DNA from: Sperchopsis tessellata
Lineage: Eukaryota; Arthropoda; Insecta; Coleoptera; Hydrophilidae
Reading direction: 5' to 3'
Assembly: GCA_033557685.1 (NCBI GenBank)
Contig: JAWQRN010000100.1
Span: 1-38,891 of the forward strand
Length of the DNA: 38,891 nucleotides
Shown here: in pieces, positions 11,441 through 21,700 of the stretch
Layout of the letters: each line of letters opens with the position of its first letter
Position numbering within the stretch: position 1 is the stretch's first letter
The notes under the pieces: model-generated
What the model was told of the DNA's origin: nothing
The model's database searches: none
The model's input: only the letters and a program-made list of their open reading frames with translations
Program-made: the position numbers and the translations under genes

Positions 11441-11862
11441 AAAATAAATATAAAAAATAGAGAGCGATCATCAATCGAATTTACACTTAAACTGGTTCTT
11501 CCTCGGCGAATCTGTGATTCCCCTATACCTCTGTTTTTTACTAGCAAATAATTGTGTTATTTCCTGTTTAGGTATGTTTCATATCATATTATGGGTTTCG
11601 ATATCAATAATTTGTACCTCGCTTAGTATTTTAAAACAATATTTATTTTAATAAAAAACACAAAAAATAAAAACATGTATATAAAGTGCAAGAAAATTAT
11701 ATTGGTTTAGGCGAAATCTAAAATTTGAATGTTTAATGCTTCACTGGCGGCTAGCGATCTGGTAAGAAAAAATGTTGTGGCAGAAGACATTTCCCAAGGT
11801 TAGTTCCAGACATGTAATTCATCCTAACAAAAAGTGCTGTTTGGGCATTTACAATTGTATGT

Positions 11863-12126
11863 AGACTTCCACGGCCACAATGAATTTCTTCAGGTTTTCC
11901 GTGTATACAATTTTACATTATGTCCACCGTTGCAGGAGACATTATCAAGTCACGTAGCTCTAAAAAGTGCTAGGTGCAAAATGCCATGAGCTCTTATAAG
12001 TGCTAGCTGTATACTACCATGTAGCCATAAAAAGTGCTAAGTATAGACAAACATGTGGCTCTCAAAGTGTTAGTTATAAACAGTCTCTCACTAGCACTTT
12101 TGAGAGCTACATGTTAGTCTATACTT
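11863..12126. mobile_element. Foldback element with 34 bp subrepeats, copy 2
   Basis: This is a second member of the 9578-10040 family. It shares the outer block CTTCCACGGCCACA, the TCTTCAG.TTTTCCG block, the CCGTTGCAGG.GACATTATC block and then the subrepeats, here at 11956, 11989, 12023 and 12057 (periods 33, 34, 34). Only a short inverted return is present: 12090-12125 pairs with 12039-12072. The copy is therefore essentially a solo arm with a small foldback tip. Confidence 0.75.
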
Positions 12127-12779
12127 GAAAATATTGTGTGATATGCCTTTTTTGGTTATTTGGGGTTAATAAATCAAATTTTACATTTTTGTGGAGTATG
12201 GATCAGGAGGGGGTGAAAGGGTGTTGAATTAAATATTTTTAGAAATACACAGCAGGTAAAAAATTTAAAAAAATATTTTTGGACTGAAATTTTCTTTTTA
12301 TATTTAAAATAATATATATATTTTTATAAAATGTCGAGTAACTCAAAAAGTATTTGAGATATTGACATGTCCAGAAAAGAAAATAGGAAAATGAGAAGAA
12401 TGTCAAAAATTTAACACAGAATATGAAATTTTTTTACCTAACTCCACCAAACATGGCATTGACAGAATAAATTTTCTATATTATTGAGTACCAGTGATGA
12501 CCGTGCCAATAAAAATCAAAGTTCTGAGACTTCGACTAAATTTTACTTGGAGACACCCTCAAAACCCTTAGCATCCCATTAATTTTTAAATGAATATACA
12601 AAAGGTATTTCCGGGAAGGGATTTCTGTAGGAACATTTGAGGATGATCTAGTGATTTACGCAGAGTTGATGAGTAATCTCATTGGATTGTAGACTTGCAG
12701 AACAGGAAACTGAAAGCAAGGAATAGATAAATTTTGCTAAGAGAAAGTGAATGTGTATAGAAATAGGAGACGATTTAAT
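12127..12779. other. No recognisable gene
   Basis: AT-rich sequence with many poly-A and poly-T tracts. Parts after about 12480 could belong to a decayed repeat that precedes the LINE tail, but I cannot identify conserved ends or coding text. Confidence 0.45.
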
Positions 12780-13131
12780 ATGGCCATATATAATCAAAGG
12801 CAATCTTTAAAACATCTGGAAATAGTAATAAATGGAGGAGAACACGTTAAAGAACAAGAATGATAGTTTTCCCGTGTCTTAATAGTAAGGTTTTAAGCAG
12901 AATAAGCTGGGAAACAAAAAAACTGGTGTCCACGTGCCAAGATTAATCTATGCCATTGAGTTATGGGTACCTAAAGAAAGATAGTGCAAAGAGAATAAAG
13001 GCTAGAATGTAGGATAGGAGGCCTAGAGAAAGGCAAGCAAAAACAAGGAACACAGCTATAAACGAATCACCATGGATAAAGATACTGATTTCAAACAGGC
13101 AAAAAAGCTAACTCAGAAGAGACAGTAGTGG
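12780..13131 (+). pseudogene. LINE reverse-transcriptase C-terminal relic
   Basis: Frames with stops and shifts give text typical of the end of a non-LTR retrotransposon ORF2: a 'LKHLEIVINGGEHV'-like segment (family KYLG...), VPRLIYAIELWVPK (family P.LLYG.E.W), AKRIKARM, then NTAINESPWIKILISN followed by KS.LRR (family R.T.I.ESL...KRQLRWFGH). The order and spacing agree with the region after the YADD motif. It resembles the tail of the LINE at 30560-32040 in type. It is heavily decayed and truncated at the 5' side. Confidence 0.6.
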
Positions 13132-13881
13132 ATTTTTTCTTAAATGGGGGTCTCGTCTGAAAATGCGTTATAAGAGTATGTAAAACCTTTATAAATAAAC
13201 ATATTATAAGTTATGTATTTAGGGGAGAAGTTCTAAATATTATCATACTTGCGAAAATTTTAAATATGGATTGGATATGATTATTCTATGACAAGTAAAA
13301 TTTAAATTTTGAAGACATTAAATTGTCTTTTCAAGACCACAATATTTTCATTTGCGAAAATAGTCTTTGTAAATGTTTGCCCATTCCTAATCAATGTTTA
13401 GGTACTTACGATTTGTTCCTGTAAGTTTTCAATTTTATGAAACTATCTGGGGCCGAAATACTTCGAAAAATAGATAAAGGTAATTGAGTATTTTGTGGTA
13501 ACATTGTATACAATTCATTCAATAATTTTATGAACTGGCCCTTGCTCAAGACACAGGGTTTTAGTAAAACTGACTATTACCTACAACTTAAAAAAGTTTC
13601 TCATATAATTTTGAAGAATTGTTTTTTTACTGTTACCTACAGCCTTAAAAAAAACAATTTATATGAGAATGTGGAAATTTAGACTTTTTTCACATTCAGT
13701 TGATCAGTTCCTAGTTTTAAACTTTCATCCTCAGCAAGATGTGTAGAGGTTTCTTTAAAATTGCATTGTAACTTATTAATATCTTCTTTTAAGTTGTACA
13801 CTTATGAAACAATTATGAAAAAAAAAAATTATCATACTTTAGTTTCTATGATGCCTAATTAAACTTTTCTTAAAATTTCAG
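13132..13881 (+). other. Intron (3' part) of the GPCR gene
   Basis: AT-rich sequence ending in a good 3' splice site (TTCTTAAAATTTCAG, AG at 13880-13881). There is an in-frame stop at 13871, just upstream of the exon, so the receptor frame cannot extend further left without splicing. The upstream donor exon was not found. The intron could extend across the transposons to the left. Confidence 0.65.
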
Positions 13882-15037
13882 ATCATCTGCTTACTGTGGT
13901 GGAGACCTAGAGAACAATACCATATTTGTAAATGGCACAGACAATGGAGACTCGAATGCAGATATCCGAAGAATAGCTTACAGTACAGTAGCACCAATCA
14001 TTCTGGCTACTGGCATATTAGGAAATATATTAAATCTTTTTGTTCTAACACGACCTTTCTTGAAAGGTGGCACCAGAGTATTCCTCACAGCTTTAGCTAT
14101 TTCTGATCTAGGTGTCCTTATAACAGCCATACCAATGGTGATAAGACTGAACAGATCACATGGACGTACATTCCCATCAGCATTCTTCCATGCTCATGTT
14201 GAAATTTTCTTGTCAAACATATTTATAGGATCTAGTGTACTTATAGTGGTTTGCCTTACTGTAGAAAGATATTTTTCTGTATGTTTGCCAACAGTCTTTA
14301 GGAGTGTCCATACAAAGAGAAATGCCAGAAAAGCAGTTCTGGGTTCTTATATAACTGGTGTATTGGTTAGCATTCCACTAGTATGGTTAAAAAGTGTATG
14401 TCAAGTACAAAATGAAATAGATTGGGATTTTCGTGAAAATACAGACATAACTACTACCATATACTGGAGTTTATACATATGGTTCTCTGAATTTTTAATA
14501 CGAATAGGACCATGTTTTGTTTTAGCTGCTTTAAATGTACAGATCATTAGGAAATTTCGTGTAATTGCTGCTAAACGAAGACTTTTAAGGGCGGCATTAA
14601 CTAAAGGAAAATCGAAAGATATGTTTTCATTCAATCAGGATCCAACTTTCAGGAAATCTTTAAGAAATAAAAGGTATCAGGAGGAAAAACGTCTGATTGG
14701 TCTACTACGTGCAATTGTGGTGTTGTTTTTTGTTACTATAACTCCATCATCAATACTCTCATTGGTGTATTCAGAAATGCATGAGGAATCTTATGGGTTT
14801 CAAATATTTAGAGCTGCCGCCAATAATTTGGAATTAGCAAATTTTGCACTGAATTTTTATGTTTACTGTTTGTGCAGCAAAGAGTTCCGCATAGCCCTCG
14901 TAAAAGTGTTCACTGGATGTTTCGCTTGTGAAGACGAACCAAGTGATGTGGAGAACTATGATGAAGAATATGCTAGTAATGTACTAAAATCTTTGAAGAC
15001 TTCAGAATACGAAACTACCAATCATGAGAAAAATTAA
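13882..15037 (+). CDS. Rhodopsin-class GPCR, terminal coding exon (orphan/neuropeptide-like)
   Basis: A seven-membrane receptor of the plasma membrane that would couple an extracellular ligand to heterotrimeric G proteins. The exon starts after the splice acceptor at 13881, since no in-frame ATG precedes TM1. The N-terminal side has two N-glycosylation sites (NNT, NGT). TM1 has GNILNLFVL (GN motif), TM2 has LAISD, TM3 ends in ERY (the DRY position), and TM7 has NFYVY in place of NPxxY. TM6 reads FVTITPSSIL and lacks the usual CWxP. The conserved Cys of extracellular loop 2 appears at SVCQV. The C-terminal tail is acidic (EDEPSDVENYDEEY), with a nearby CFAC that could be palmitoylated. The pattern resembles FMRFamide-receptor-like or B0563.6-like orphan receptors of insects, but the ligand cannot be told from this sequence. 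The frame is intact. Confidence 0.9.
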
Positions 15038-15043
15038 ATTCCA

Positions 15044-15049
15044 AATAAA
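15044..15049 (+). terminator. Poly(A) signal of the GPCR gene
   Basis: A canonical AATAAA lies seven bases after the receptor stop codon. A second AATAAA follows at about 15059, and further copies are found over the next several hundred bases. The very short distance from the stop makes the first one doubtful as the sole signal, and longer 3' UTR forms are possible. Confidence 0.45.
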
Positions 15050-15800
15050 ACATTATTATAATAAACGGATCACAGCAATATTCCTTTTGGCACTGATATT
15101 TTATTTGTAACATACATTTTAAAAGTTGCCATTTTTAGTAGGTACAGATAAAGTAATTCACATTTATATTTGGATTATGGTATTTAAAATGATATTGCTG
15201 TGATTTATGAATTAAAGCCTGATATTAAATGTCTAGTCATTTTATAAGTTCATAATTTATTGAAATGTGACTCTCGTAAATAGTTATTTATAAAATAATA
15301 CGTAATTAATGTTATTATTCGGTATATTTAGATGAAACTTTGTATTTGTGATAAAATATATGAGTTACAAAAATATAGTAACAAAATTAAAAATTCTAAA
15401 TTGTAATTGTAAATTTATTTTTAAATAAAATTTTCTTGGTTATTTTGTGTCCTATACTAATCTTAGTTACAGAAGTACTACAATATTTGTAAATGTAATA
15501 TTCATTCGTTTTCATAAACATAAAAATTTTGCTAACCAAAGTTTTAAAAAAATGACAATTTGTTTATTTTTCCACTTTCTTACATACATATATTGAATCT
15601 GGCAATTTAAAGAAGGTGAAGAACATACAAATACTTCCAATACATTTTATAAGTTTAATTCGTCCATAAACATGTTTGAATTGTAGGCTATATGAGATAT
15701 GTACAGTTTTCCTGTTCATTACAACCTCTGAGATAGTATGTCAAAAGCATCCATCTAGAATATATTTTTCATACAATTCATTTAATTAAAATTTACTTAA
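15050..15800 (+). other. Probable 3' UTR / downstream flank of the GPCR
   Basis: AT-rich, without coding signal. It contains several AATAAA and ATTTA motifs. It could be transcribed as a longer 3' UTR, but nothing in the sequence fixes its end. Confidence 0.4.
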
Positions 15801-16186
15801 AAATGGGGGATATTCCAGAAAAGAAACACCAATTTTCTACAAATTATTTAATAATAATAAATTTGTCTTCCGGTTTCGAGGCATCACGCCTCACCTTCAG
15901 AAGAAACTAGTACTAAAGACAATAAAAATCAATAATCACTAGAACTAGAAAATGTATCGACCAAAATTCAAATATTGTCAGGATATGGACAGCATGAATT
16001 TCAGTCGATACATTTTCTCATGTGTCCTTTGTTCTAGTGATTAATGATTTTTATTATCTTTACAACTAGTTTGTCCTGAAGATGAGGTGTGATGCCTCGA
16101 AACCGGTAAGCAAACAAGTTTATAAATATTTTATTAAATAATTTGTAGGCAATTGGTGCTTCTTTTTCGAAATGTCACCCCCTTTT
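15801..16186. mobile_element. Foldback MITE with ~170-190 bp arms
   Basis: Arms 15801-15970 and 15995-16186 are diverged reverse complements with a 24 bp loop. Both outer ends read AAA.GGGGG inward, followed by CACCAATT and CTACAAATTATTTAATAA. Inside, both arms carry CCGGTTTCGAGGCATCAC and GTATCGA blocks. No protein is encoded. It is a palindromic MITE that would fold into a long hairpin if transcribed, and it lies about 760 bp after the receptor stop. Confidence 0.8.
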
Positions 16187-17889
16187 ATGTGTAATATGGA
16201 ACACCCCTACTCCTCATCAATATATTTGATTACTTAGTAGGTTGTAAAATCGTGAAATTGTAAAGTCAGTATACTCCAAGCTTACACATAAAAAAAAACA
16301 TTTTAAATAACTTGTTTAACTTGTATATGTCACTATAAATTTTAAGGAATATATTATATGACATGAAAATTTAATAACTTAATTTATTTTCTGCATGACT
16401 AGTTTAATAAATGTTGAGCTTTGCTTTCATTTTCTGGTATTTTAATTGGATCTCTACACTGCATATTCTTTTGAAATAAACCTGCTAAACTTAACTATTT
16501 ACCATACAAGCTTAAATTTTTAATTAATTCATTATCGAGGTATTTAAGTAATGTACAGTGGTAATGTGATTTTTAACATTATTTGTATAGCTAACATTTC
16601 ATTATGATTATTTATTTATATAATTGTTAGATTTGCAAAAATAGTCTTTACTTCAATTTTAAAAGTAAAATATGTTTATTAGTTTCGCAAAAATAGTTAT
16701 TTTCACATGTAAGTTTGAATCAGTTTCAACAAAAATATAATTAAAATAAATTTAATGAGATAAGTACAATATATAACAAAATCTGTTTTGTTTTTCCATG
16801 ACAACTTGCACCAGTGTTTAATTCAATCATAATCAGCACTCTTATTTTCTGTTGATTGATAGTTTATAAGGGACAGTTTTTCAATAATTTACATATGCAA
16901 TTTCTTAAGAAAATTTTAAAAACGTACTCTTCGAGAACTTGAGTGCTTGGTTTCCTGATGTTCATTTATCTTCGGAAGAGGAAATCTTCTGAGTAGTCAG
17001 AAATGGTTCTTTCATACCTTTCAAGTCTTTTCTGGGATATGCATTAACTTGCAGAGTATGTGTGGTAAGGTATCTCAGCTAAAGGCAGTACTTTCAAACA
17101 TCAACCCATTGTGGCCTGTATTAGTGAGTATTTGCTACATGAGCGAAAGACGGATTCTATAAATCTTGCTAATGACCGTTTGGTTTGGGCCTTTTTGCAG
17201 GAAAAATGTTCATGGTAACAATCTTAAATACATTTGAGTCACATATGTATAAAAAAGGACTGAGTGTTCCACTAAGGAGATTAACATTTGTGACGCAAAT
17301 TAATTGTTCTGTGTTTGTATGGATCCCCTTTAGGAAATTTAGACTTTTTGTGAACAACTATATGAAGTATTACAGTCTTGATATAGTACTTCTATATATT
17401 TTGTCTGTGAAGACTTTAATGTTAAAAAGTTGATGGGCATTATCCAATCGTTTAAATTGACCGTCTCATTTTGTGGTAAAAGGTATAATAAGGGTTCGTT
17501 TTCCTTGGGTGACAGCATATTCAACAATATCAGTAATACAATTGGTGCTGAGGTTATTACCCCAAAACTTTTTGAATAACTTAGTAAGGTTTGTTGTATT
17601 GTTAACGGAACACACAAAAGTTTCAGAGCTTTCAATATCCAGTTTTCATTGATGACAAATGTAATGTTTTCTCTTCTATATTTGTGTTTCATTTTGAGAT
17701 GGCTTTTCACCCTATTGCAAAGGAATCACAGGCTCTTAGAGACTAGTATGCTTTGTCCCAAAGGTATCCTAATCTAGGGTCAATTTACAATTTTAAAATG
17801 GAACAATATTGCTTGTCTCCTAACAATTACAAAACAACATTTATTTCCATTAGAAAGGAAATAGGTTTCATTAGAGTTTGAAATATTTC
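16187..17889. other. No supported gene; possible 5' part of a LINE
   Basis: The frames on both strands (17169-17710) are similar in length and overlap, with no motif recognised. The segment from about 17100 precedes a reverse transcriptase relic and may be its decayed endonuclease part, but I could not find endonuclease motifs. The rest is AT-rich. Confidence 0.4.
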
Positions 17890-18690
17890 CATTAGGGATA
17901 AGTCGGGAGATGCAATTGCTGATCTCAACAGAGTGGCTGGAATTTGTTCACAATGTTTTTCTCCCAGGGGTGCCAGCAACTTAGATATATGTGGTGATGA
18001 GTATTAATCTCTTTTGCCTAGTATGTTTATGTCTCCACTGATTAAAATGAGGTCTTGATTGTTACTTATGATCTGCCTACAAAGTCCTCTACAGGTATTG
18101 GTGAAATACTACGTCATCAGCTTGGACCTGTTGCTGTATTACGTGCTCCTCACTTGGGGCATGTAATTAATGAATATTTTATCATGTTTTTCCCTATTCA
18201 TAAAAATGCCAGACAAGTTACGAACTACCGGTCAATGTCATTCATTACTGTCTGTATTTTCAATTATGAAAAGAGGCTGATGGGTTTTTTGTCATACATT
18301 TTGAGTTACAGTCAATTTGGATTTATGCTGAATAGAAACACTTAAATTGTAGTTTCTAATTCATTGCAGTGTATCTTGAAGGTACTGGACAGAGGTCACT
18401 CTTGCTTGAGTGTTATTTGATTACTCGATTTTTGACATGGTCTCTCATGATGTTCTGTTTTCCAAGCTAAGTAGCATGGGTGTGTGTATGGGATTGCTTT
18501 AGTAGTTACTTGTATAATAAAAATAAATCAGTAAGCATATATAACAAGACAGATGATATAGTTCATCAGCATTTGTCTGAGACTATAGCCACAATGGGTG
18601 TACCTAAGAGGTCTGCGCTAGGGCCTTTGTTGTTTCTTATATATGTCTACAGCCTTTTATTATTGTTACCGGTGTGATGTATGAATGGTG
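17890..18690 (+). pseudogene. LINE reverse transcriptase relic (Jockey/CR1-like)
   Basis: Reverse transcriptase landmarks appear in the expected order across several frames: DLPTKSSTGIGEI (thumb-proximal 'LP..KS.G.D'), PIHKNARQVTNYRSMSFITV (family P..K....NYRPISL), SQFGFMLNRNT (family QFGFR...ST), a 'LLDFDMVSHDVLFSKL' segment (family D..KAFD.V.H..LL.KL, catalytic Asp region) and GVPKRSALGPLLFLIYVYSL (family GVPQGS.LGPLLFLIYIND). The YADD motif is not reached. Stops and shifts make it non-functional. The class is probably Jockey/CR1. Confidence 0.8.
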
Positions 18691-18890
18691 TGGACTTGTT
18701 GACCTAGAGTTGATTTAAGAATAAGCAACACTGGTGCTTTTTCAGATCATCTTTAATGCAAGATACTTAAATAATTTCATAATCACTTGAGTATATCAGA
18801 ATCCTGTTCAAAACATAGATTGTGAAACTTCGCCACATTTAGGTCACATATATTTTTTGGTACCTCGTTGCAGATTTGAATACACCAATA
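18691..18890. other. Short non-coding spacer
   Basis: The stretch between the LINE relic and the long-inverted-repeat element has no feature that I recognise. The boundary of either element could lie here. Confidence 0.4.
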
Positions 18891-19846
18891 ACACTGGTCT
18901 GCGTCATTTTGCTCAATCATGTCAGCTTTTTTAGAAAGTAGGTATCACGGAAATAAATCAGATAACGGTTATGAAATTATGATGTGTATTGTCATAAAGC
19001 AGACCTACATTCACATCAGATGTACATTGAATATATAATATAGTACATAAATACAGTTAATATGAAAGAAATGGCCTTTTCAGGAACTTTGGTTTATGTC
19101 TGCGACCTAGAAAAGTTATTACAAAATCAAGGCACTCAACAAAGAAAGTAGAGCTTTGCTTACCTAAATCAGAAGTTTCCACACGTCAGTGAGGTCAAAC
19201 TAAAGGCAGGTATTTTTGACAGCCCTCAGATCAGGGAGCTTATGAAAGATGCTAAATTTGATGAGTATGGAAGTAGATGAGAAAAATGCCTGGTTCACAT
19301 TAAAGTCAAGAACTTTCTGTTCCTGATGAATTACTGCGAAGCTTCCAGGTTCTTGGTGAACATATGTCCATAAAGATGCATTTTATCAGCTCATATTTAG
19401 ATTACTTTCTTGAAAACTGTGGGGATTACAACGAGAAGCAAGGTGAGCACTTTCATCAAGACATTCGAGTGAAGGAAGAGCGGTAGCAGTGTCGCTGGGA
19501 TGCGAATATGCTTGCAGACTATTGCTGGTGATTCAAGAGAGATATTCCAGATGCAAAACACACAAGAAAATCCTTGAAAAGGACCTTTCTTCCACAATAA
19601 TGTTATTCCTGTATCTTTTCATATATATACTTTACACTTAATGCAAGTCTAAGTCTGCTTTGTGACAATACACATCATAGTTTCATAACCGTTATATGAT
19701 TTATTTACATAATACCAACTTTCTAAAAATCAAGGTATTAACAAAACCTGACCTGATTGAGCAAACTGGGTTATATTTTTGAATTCAACATGCACTCAAT
19801 ATAAAAAAAAGCTATAAAAAAGAAAATTATAACTGCAGACCAGTGT
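18891..19846 (+). mobile_element. Element with long inverted repeats around a decayed ORF
   Basis: The left arm (18891-19003) and right arm (about 19653-19846) are inverted copies. Outer ends both read ACACTGGTCTGC inward. Further matching blocks are TTGCTCAATCA, TTTAGAAAGT.GGTAT, AAATAAATCA.ATAACGGTTATGAAA and ATGATGTGTATTGTCA.AAAGCAGAC. The right arm carries an extra AT-rich insert of roughly 60 bp near its tip. Between them lies a decayed coding region. Inverted arms of this length around a protein remnant point to a DNA transposon or a large MITE derived from one. The superfamily is not assigned. Confidence 0.7.
19142..19601 (+). pseudogene. Relic of a multicopy arthropod ORF, class unassigned
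   Basis: Piecing the three plus frames together gives fragments of a protein that I recognise as a common multicopy family in arthropod genomes. The fragments are AYLNQKFPHVSEVKLKAGIF (family YL...FP.LSEAKIKEGIF.GPQIR), SPQIRELMKDAKFDE, then MSIKMHFISSYLDYFLENCG (family MSLKIHFLHSHLDFFPEN.G), DYNEKQGEHFHQDIRVKEER (family EHGERFHQDI...E.RY), RWDANMLADYCW and RDIPDAKHTRKS. At least three frameshifts or stops are present. Its biochemical role is not known to me. Enclosure by inverted repeats suggests a mobile-element protein. Confidence 0.65.
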
Positions 19847-21700
19847 AATTCACTAATTGTTGAGCATCCTACTCTATGGTATGGAATGGATTCTTCTGAT
19901 TATTTCTGATTATATAATCGTACCACTTGCAATTTTGTTTGAATTTGTGAATGTTGTTGAGCTTATTGAACATAGATATGTATGTACACATTTACTATGA
20001 TAAGCATATCGGTTAGCTTAAATAGCATTCTACAGCTTGCTCAGATTTTGCCGAGCAAAGCACTCTTACCATTCTCTTTTGCAGGAGAATTATATCGTAA
20101 AACACATGCAGATACGCTCCAAACAAAACAAATGACTGTGGGAGTTAGCATAGCATGCCTAAGGGCCAACTAATAAGTTTTCTTGTGCATTAATTGATGA
20201 ATGACATATATAGCACTGGACATCTTTTTGAATACTAATTTAAGTGTGCATCCCACGCGTCTGTAGACACTAATAGGACTTCACTGGTGATTGTTTATGC
20301 TTATCTACTACATTATAAGTCAGTACAATTGTTTTATCTAAATTTAACTTTAAACCTCCTGTTCGGAACCATACTTCAGCTTGGTTCAGGACACTAGAAT
20401 ATCCAACTCTCTGTCCAAAACAGAGTTACTCAATTTAAAATCTATGATTATAGGGACAAAATATTTAAGGCTTTAAATGCAGCATTGTACATTGGACAAT
20501 AGTAAGTCTATTTAAAGCTTACATTTAAGCAATAATATTTAAATCTTTGCATAATTAAGCTAGTGGGATATTTAACAGCTCATACAGGATAAATTATAGC
20601 AGTGCAGGGACAGTCGTGTGCATTGTGTGTTCAAAATGTAAGGTAAAATTATACTTATTTCCTAGTTCTACAGTTGAGAGTCAATTCCTGTGTAGATTCT
20701 TTAATAATTTTTCTAATAAAAGAATTTAATTCTTTAACAAATAAAAAAAGTTTACTTTATATACGTCATGAAGATGAAGATACAATGATGAGTGAATATT
20801 CAGTTTATGTCTTTGATACATGCCAAGATATTTTCTTAGCAGGATGGAGTAGAAACAAATGGAAAGGGGTTAAAATGGATAAAATCCTTGATCAATGGCA
20901 GAAGAACTGTTTTACTATAAAAAAATGAAAACTGCAAATACAGATAATTAAATAGACTCACATATAAAGGAACAGAAAAAGTGAATTAGTGAAACCTACT
21001 ACAGGTTTTCAATATTAAATTTGATCAAATACCATACCACAAAATACTGTATATGATATGAATGTAGCAACATTGAATAATTAAACATATTTTATATAAT
21101 GATAATGTTTGCATACTTTTGAAAGGAAATATCTGAATAAATTCCCAAATGAATAGTCTGTATGCTTGCATAAGACTCAGATTCTTATAATCATCAACAA
21201 AATTTGTGGGCTTCACAATATAATCTTAACCATTTTTTCTAAAACAAAGAAAATTTAATCAGCCTCTTTCAACATCTTTATTTCGTACTTAGTATTTCTA
21301 AACAATTGTTCAATACTTCTTGGAGATACTTACCATTACATAGCCACTGTTTTTCCTCAACCATATCTTAGGAGTCTTGATTTTCATAAATTTTATCTTC
21401 AAATGAAGTAAAATCTCATATTTAATATTTTGTTTAAAATTATGTACTACTAATTTGAACATGTGAAAATATATAATGTATTATAAAATCAAGTTGAAAA
21501 TATTTGCCAACCATTAATGACAATTATTAAAGAGTAAATGATAAAATAAAATATAAAAGTTTTAATTAAATACGAACAATGAGATTATAAATAGACATTA
21601 GTAAATAGAGTTTTTGCAAGTAAGTACTGAATTAACAATAATACAAGCAATAGAAAAATGAAAACGAAATTAACATAGATTTGAAATCCAAATAAAATAA
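19847..21700. other. Intergenic AT-rich DNA between convergent genes
   Basis: An 84-codon frame lies at 20674-20928 (plus), with MMSEYSVYVFDTCQDIFLAG in its second half. The frame has no recognised domain and no convincing flanking splice sites, so I do not call it a gene. The rest is AT-rich with no repeats or RNA genes that I can support. Confidence 0.45.

Noticed and set aside
14401..14634. Minus-strand frame inside the receptor exon
   Set aside because: It is a shadow of the receptor coding sequence on the opposite strand.
20674..20928. 84-codon frame with SEYSVYVFDTCQDIF segment
   Set aside because: It has a few plausible-looking residues but no family that I know and no good splice sites at either end. 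Kept only as a remark.
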